NCBI GenBank assembly: GCA_964035545.1
Contig: OZ037773.1
Span: 4,697,251 to 4,757,250, forward strand
Source of the DNA: Bugula neritina
Taxonomy: Eukaryota; Bryozoa; Gymnolaemata; Cheilostomatida; Bugulidae
Reading direction: 5' to 3'
DNA length: 60,000 bases
The translations under genes and the position numbers were made by a program. Positions 57,986 to 60,000 of this stretch are shown piece after piece (the stretch's first letter is position 1; each line of letters opens with the position of its first letter). The notes beneath the pieces were generated by a model that was not told the DNA's origin, did no database searches, and saw only the letters and a program-made list of their open reading frames with translations.

Positions 57986-58267
57986 TAATTAGGGCCCTTC
58001 AAACTTTCTATTTCTAAAAAAATTGCGTGGCCACCCCTCGAAGTGTAATGAGTGAAAGATAATTGGAGGTTACTTCTAGACTAATATGCATGTTTTTTAT
58101 TTCAAAAGACCCCTTTATGAGTAGTTAATACTGACTCATCAATTAACAGCACGTGTGAATTTAGCAATTTCTTTGTTATAACTGTTTTTCCAAATTATAG
58201 AAAACATCAATGCTGACAAACACTTCCTATTCTAACATTAACTGGCAGATATTCATAAACCCGGTAA

Positions 58268-58484
58268 AAAGCTCACACAAGTTTATTATCACTAACCCTG
58301 TGAGAAACCCCTGATGGAAAGGGTCTTTAAAAGCGGGCTAGAAATTTATTCTGATGGGGCACAAGAGGAATTATGACTGGATGCTCTTCCCAACATCTCC
58401 AATGACCTTTAATGGGGCTCGAACCCATGACCTCAGGTGTACTAAGCCAATGCTCTAACCCCTACACCACTGCTGCTCCCCTAA
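58268..58484 (-). mobile_element. tRNA-derived SINE copy (family A) with intact A and B boxes
   Basis: The reverse complement starts GGAGCAGCAGTGGTGTAGGG then GTTAGAGCATTGGC (box A), then GGGTTCGAGCCCC (box B), AAGAGCATCCAGTCATAATT, TTGTGCCCCATC, AGCCCGC, CATCAGGGGTTTCTCACAGG and GTTTATTAT-side tail. It has the best-preserved polymerase III promoter of the family here and so is probably the youngest copy. Confidence 0.87.
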
Positions 58485-59081
58485 CATGTTATATTTTAAT
58501 CAATGATGCTGACAAATAAATAAATAATACCAGATAGTAACACAAGACCTATTTGATATTGTGTATAAATTGTATTACATGTTCTACATGATACACTCCA
58601 TACGTAATGATATATAATCCATAAACAATACTGGTTAACAGTAGACATATATTTATAAAGCATATTCATAGGATTCCTATCTGCTTTATACCCAGTCTGT
58701 TTCACCACCAGACTATTCTGTATGTCAAGATAAAGTATTTGTCAGATAGGTTGATAACAAATTTCAAAATAGTAGCCATAAACAACATAATATTATTTAG
58801 CCACATTCCTAGGTCAGCTAGTCTGCGGAAAATTCAAGCTATCTCCAGCAGTTAACTTTTCATTGGCGTATTTATAAAAGTTACAAAGTTGAATGAAACT
58901 AATGCTGAAATTAAAAAAAAAACACATCTCTTGGATAGACATGGAGACAGTGTAAAGGATTACGTATAAAAGTTGTTGAAAACTTATTGTTTACAAACAG
59001 GCTGACTAGAGCTGCAGTATAAAGATTGCGTGCACTACATAAATGAATGCCATGAACTATATTAAATAACCCACTACACTT

Positions 59082-59406
59082 TCAACTGTAACTAGATATT
59101 ACATTATAAAAATGGTATATTTCCTCGGAATCATACACCGCTATTCTAGTTTTACAGTTACTACAATTTACGGGGTGGTACAAGTCAGCCTCCGACATTT
59201 CAGCAGAATTTGACTCAGGATCCACGGCTACTAAATTATTATAGTCAGTAGGTTCTGTGATTGGCTGAGCTTTTGCTCCATGTTTACGTTTTCGTTTGTT
59301 CTTGAGATTTGATGGCTGCTTCTTTTTGAACTGTAGGGTCTCCCCGTAGTTCACGACAGTGTTGAGTGTAAACATGGCTCTATACTGTGTGTGGTACAGC
59401 TCATGT
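59082..59406 (-). CDS. EAPP: EAPP (E2F-associated phosphoprotein), last coding exon
   Basis: Minus-strand exon starting at 59406 after acceptor TTTGACAG, with the stop at 59082. It encodes the C-terminal 107 residues. The start HELYHTQYRAMFTLN matches human HERYKTQYRAMF. A basic KKKQPSN..KNKRKRKH nuclear-localisation-like patch follows, and the end YHPVNCSNCKTRIAVYDSEE then IYHFYNVISSYS follows human EAPP's YHPVMCTECSTEVAVYD and FHFFNVLASHS. EAPP is a nuclear phosphoprotein that binds activating E2Fs. The intron is phase 2. Upstream exons are not identifiable in 59407-60000 and are presumably to the right. A longer frame to 59618 runs into intron and is not coding. Confidence 0.9.
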
Positions 59407-60000
59407 CTGTCAAATACAAGATGGCATAAAGAATTTATCAGCTTCATTAATTCATACAGTAAAAGTTTACTGGTTACTTTATAACTTCGTGGGGGGGGGG
59501 GGGGGGACAAGGAATATGGCTTCTTATAAGATATAACAAATTTAGCAACACCTTTACCCCCCCCCCCATAGTCCATCAATTTTATGACATCCCCAGTTAC
59601 TCTAAACACAAGACCCAAATTAGAATGACAAACATCTATTCAAATTAGAACCAAATGTGACTTTTTTATGTTTTCAGTAGAGGTGAACAATTTATAATGA
59701 GAGCTATTCCAGTTTGTTCCCAAAAAGCATATCTAATAAAAAGACAATGGGAATGTTTTTACTGAAGAAGCAGATAACTCTTAGTTATTCTCGGTGTCTC
59801 CAAATCACACTGTTTTTATAATAAATGCAAGTAGTCCGTGTTAAAAAATATACAAGAGTGGGCAACTACTAGTTTTAGGATTATTTATTGACACACACTG
59901 CCTTTCTAAGCTTTGCATTATTCAAATGGACTTTTCATTCGCTGTTTGAATACAATTAGATCGAATGAAGTCACAACCATAAATTAATGTAAACCTCAAC
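59407..60000. other. EAPP intron/upstream sequence with G16 and C11 tracts
   Basis: AT-rich, with a run of 16 G at 59491-59506 and a run of 11 C at 59557-59567 on the same strand, which could pair across about 50 bases. No further EAPP exon is recognised up to the window edge. Confidence 0.5.

Larger units (their letters stand above)
54502..58083 (-). mobile_element. 3.6-kb element with terminal inverted repeats carrying a PIN-like/CXC gene
   Basis: The ends TAGTCTAGAAGTAACCT (54502, repeated at 54848) and AGGTTACTTCTAGACTA (58083) are inverted repeats. The similarity extends inward about 75 bp, through TTACACTT and GGCCAC blocks. The left terminal region is tandemly duplicated (54502-54847 and 54848-55215, period 346), and the right subterminal region is duplicated about every 190 bp (57560-57975). 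The interior holds a decayed minus-strand gene (next entry). The layout is that of a DNA transposon or a satellite-ended element; no DDE transposase or integrase motif is visible. Confidence 0.65.

Noticed and set aside
59407-59618. N-terminal extension of the EAPP frame to an ATG at 59618
   Set aside because: It crosses the TTTGACAG acceptor and G/C homopolymers and has no EAPP similarity; homology begins exactly at 59406.

Overview
The window looks like nuclear DNA of an AT-rich, intron-rich bilaterian animal, probably a marine invertebrate (a spiralian is my guess, on gene style and repeats only). Coding exons are short, are bounded by GT-AG introns, and sit in long introns full of SINEs, foldback elements and micro- and minisatellites. 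No operons or bacterial features are present. Exon structures below were built by hand from homology, reading phase and splice signals. I ran no searches; family assignments rest on remembered motifs.

Layout: (1) 165-2024, minus: 5' part of BABAM2 (BRE), a subunit of the BRCA1-A/BRISC deubiquitinase complexes, running off the left edge. (2) 6052-13216, plus: a complete eight-exon mitochondrial SLC25 carrier of 310 aa. (3) 21831-29716, plus: a complete six-exon orphan rhodopsin-class GPCR of 496 aa. (4) 30493-33220, minus: a four-exon secreted protein of 211 aa that I cannot place, convergent with the GPCR. (5) 35560-46748, plus: a nine-exon acid sphingomyelinase-like phosphodiesterase (SMPDL3 type, 465 aa, probable GPI tail), whose first intron carries a CR1-like non-LTR retrotransposon with two open ORFs. 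(6) 49231-52465, minus: a complete four-exon, unusually short (172 aa) tropomyosin-like coiled coil. (7) 54502-58083: a 3.6 kb element with terminal inverted repeats and a decayed minus-strand gene of a PIN-like/CXC-cysteine family. (8) 59082-59406, minus: the last coding exon of EAPP.

Repeats: one tRNA-derived SINE family (four copies and a tail fragment), a second tRNA-like pair in an SMPDL3 intron, a probable hAT MITE with 8-bp target duplications, a 304-bp foldback element with near-perfect 65-bp arms, a nested foldback family, and long (AGT)n, (CTA)n, (TA)n and 16-bp tandem arrays. Repeats repeatedly touch splice sites: a 58-bp duplication, a roughly 55-bp minisatellite and a SINE each end at or beside a 3' splice site.

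The genes are unrelated housekeeping, signalling and cytoskeletal loci with no shared pathway. The most interesting items are the short tropomyosin, the unplaced secreted protein, the PIN-like/CXC element, the open-reading CR1-like element, and the in-frame GC/GT donor choice in the SMPDL3 gene.
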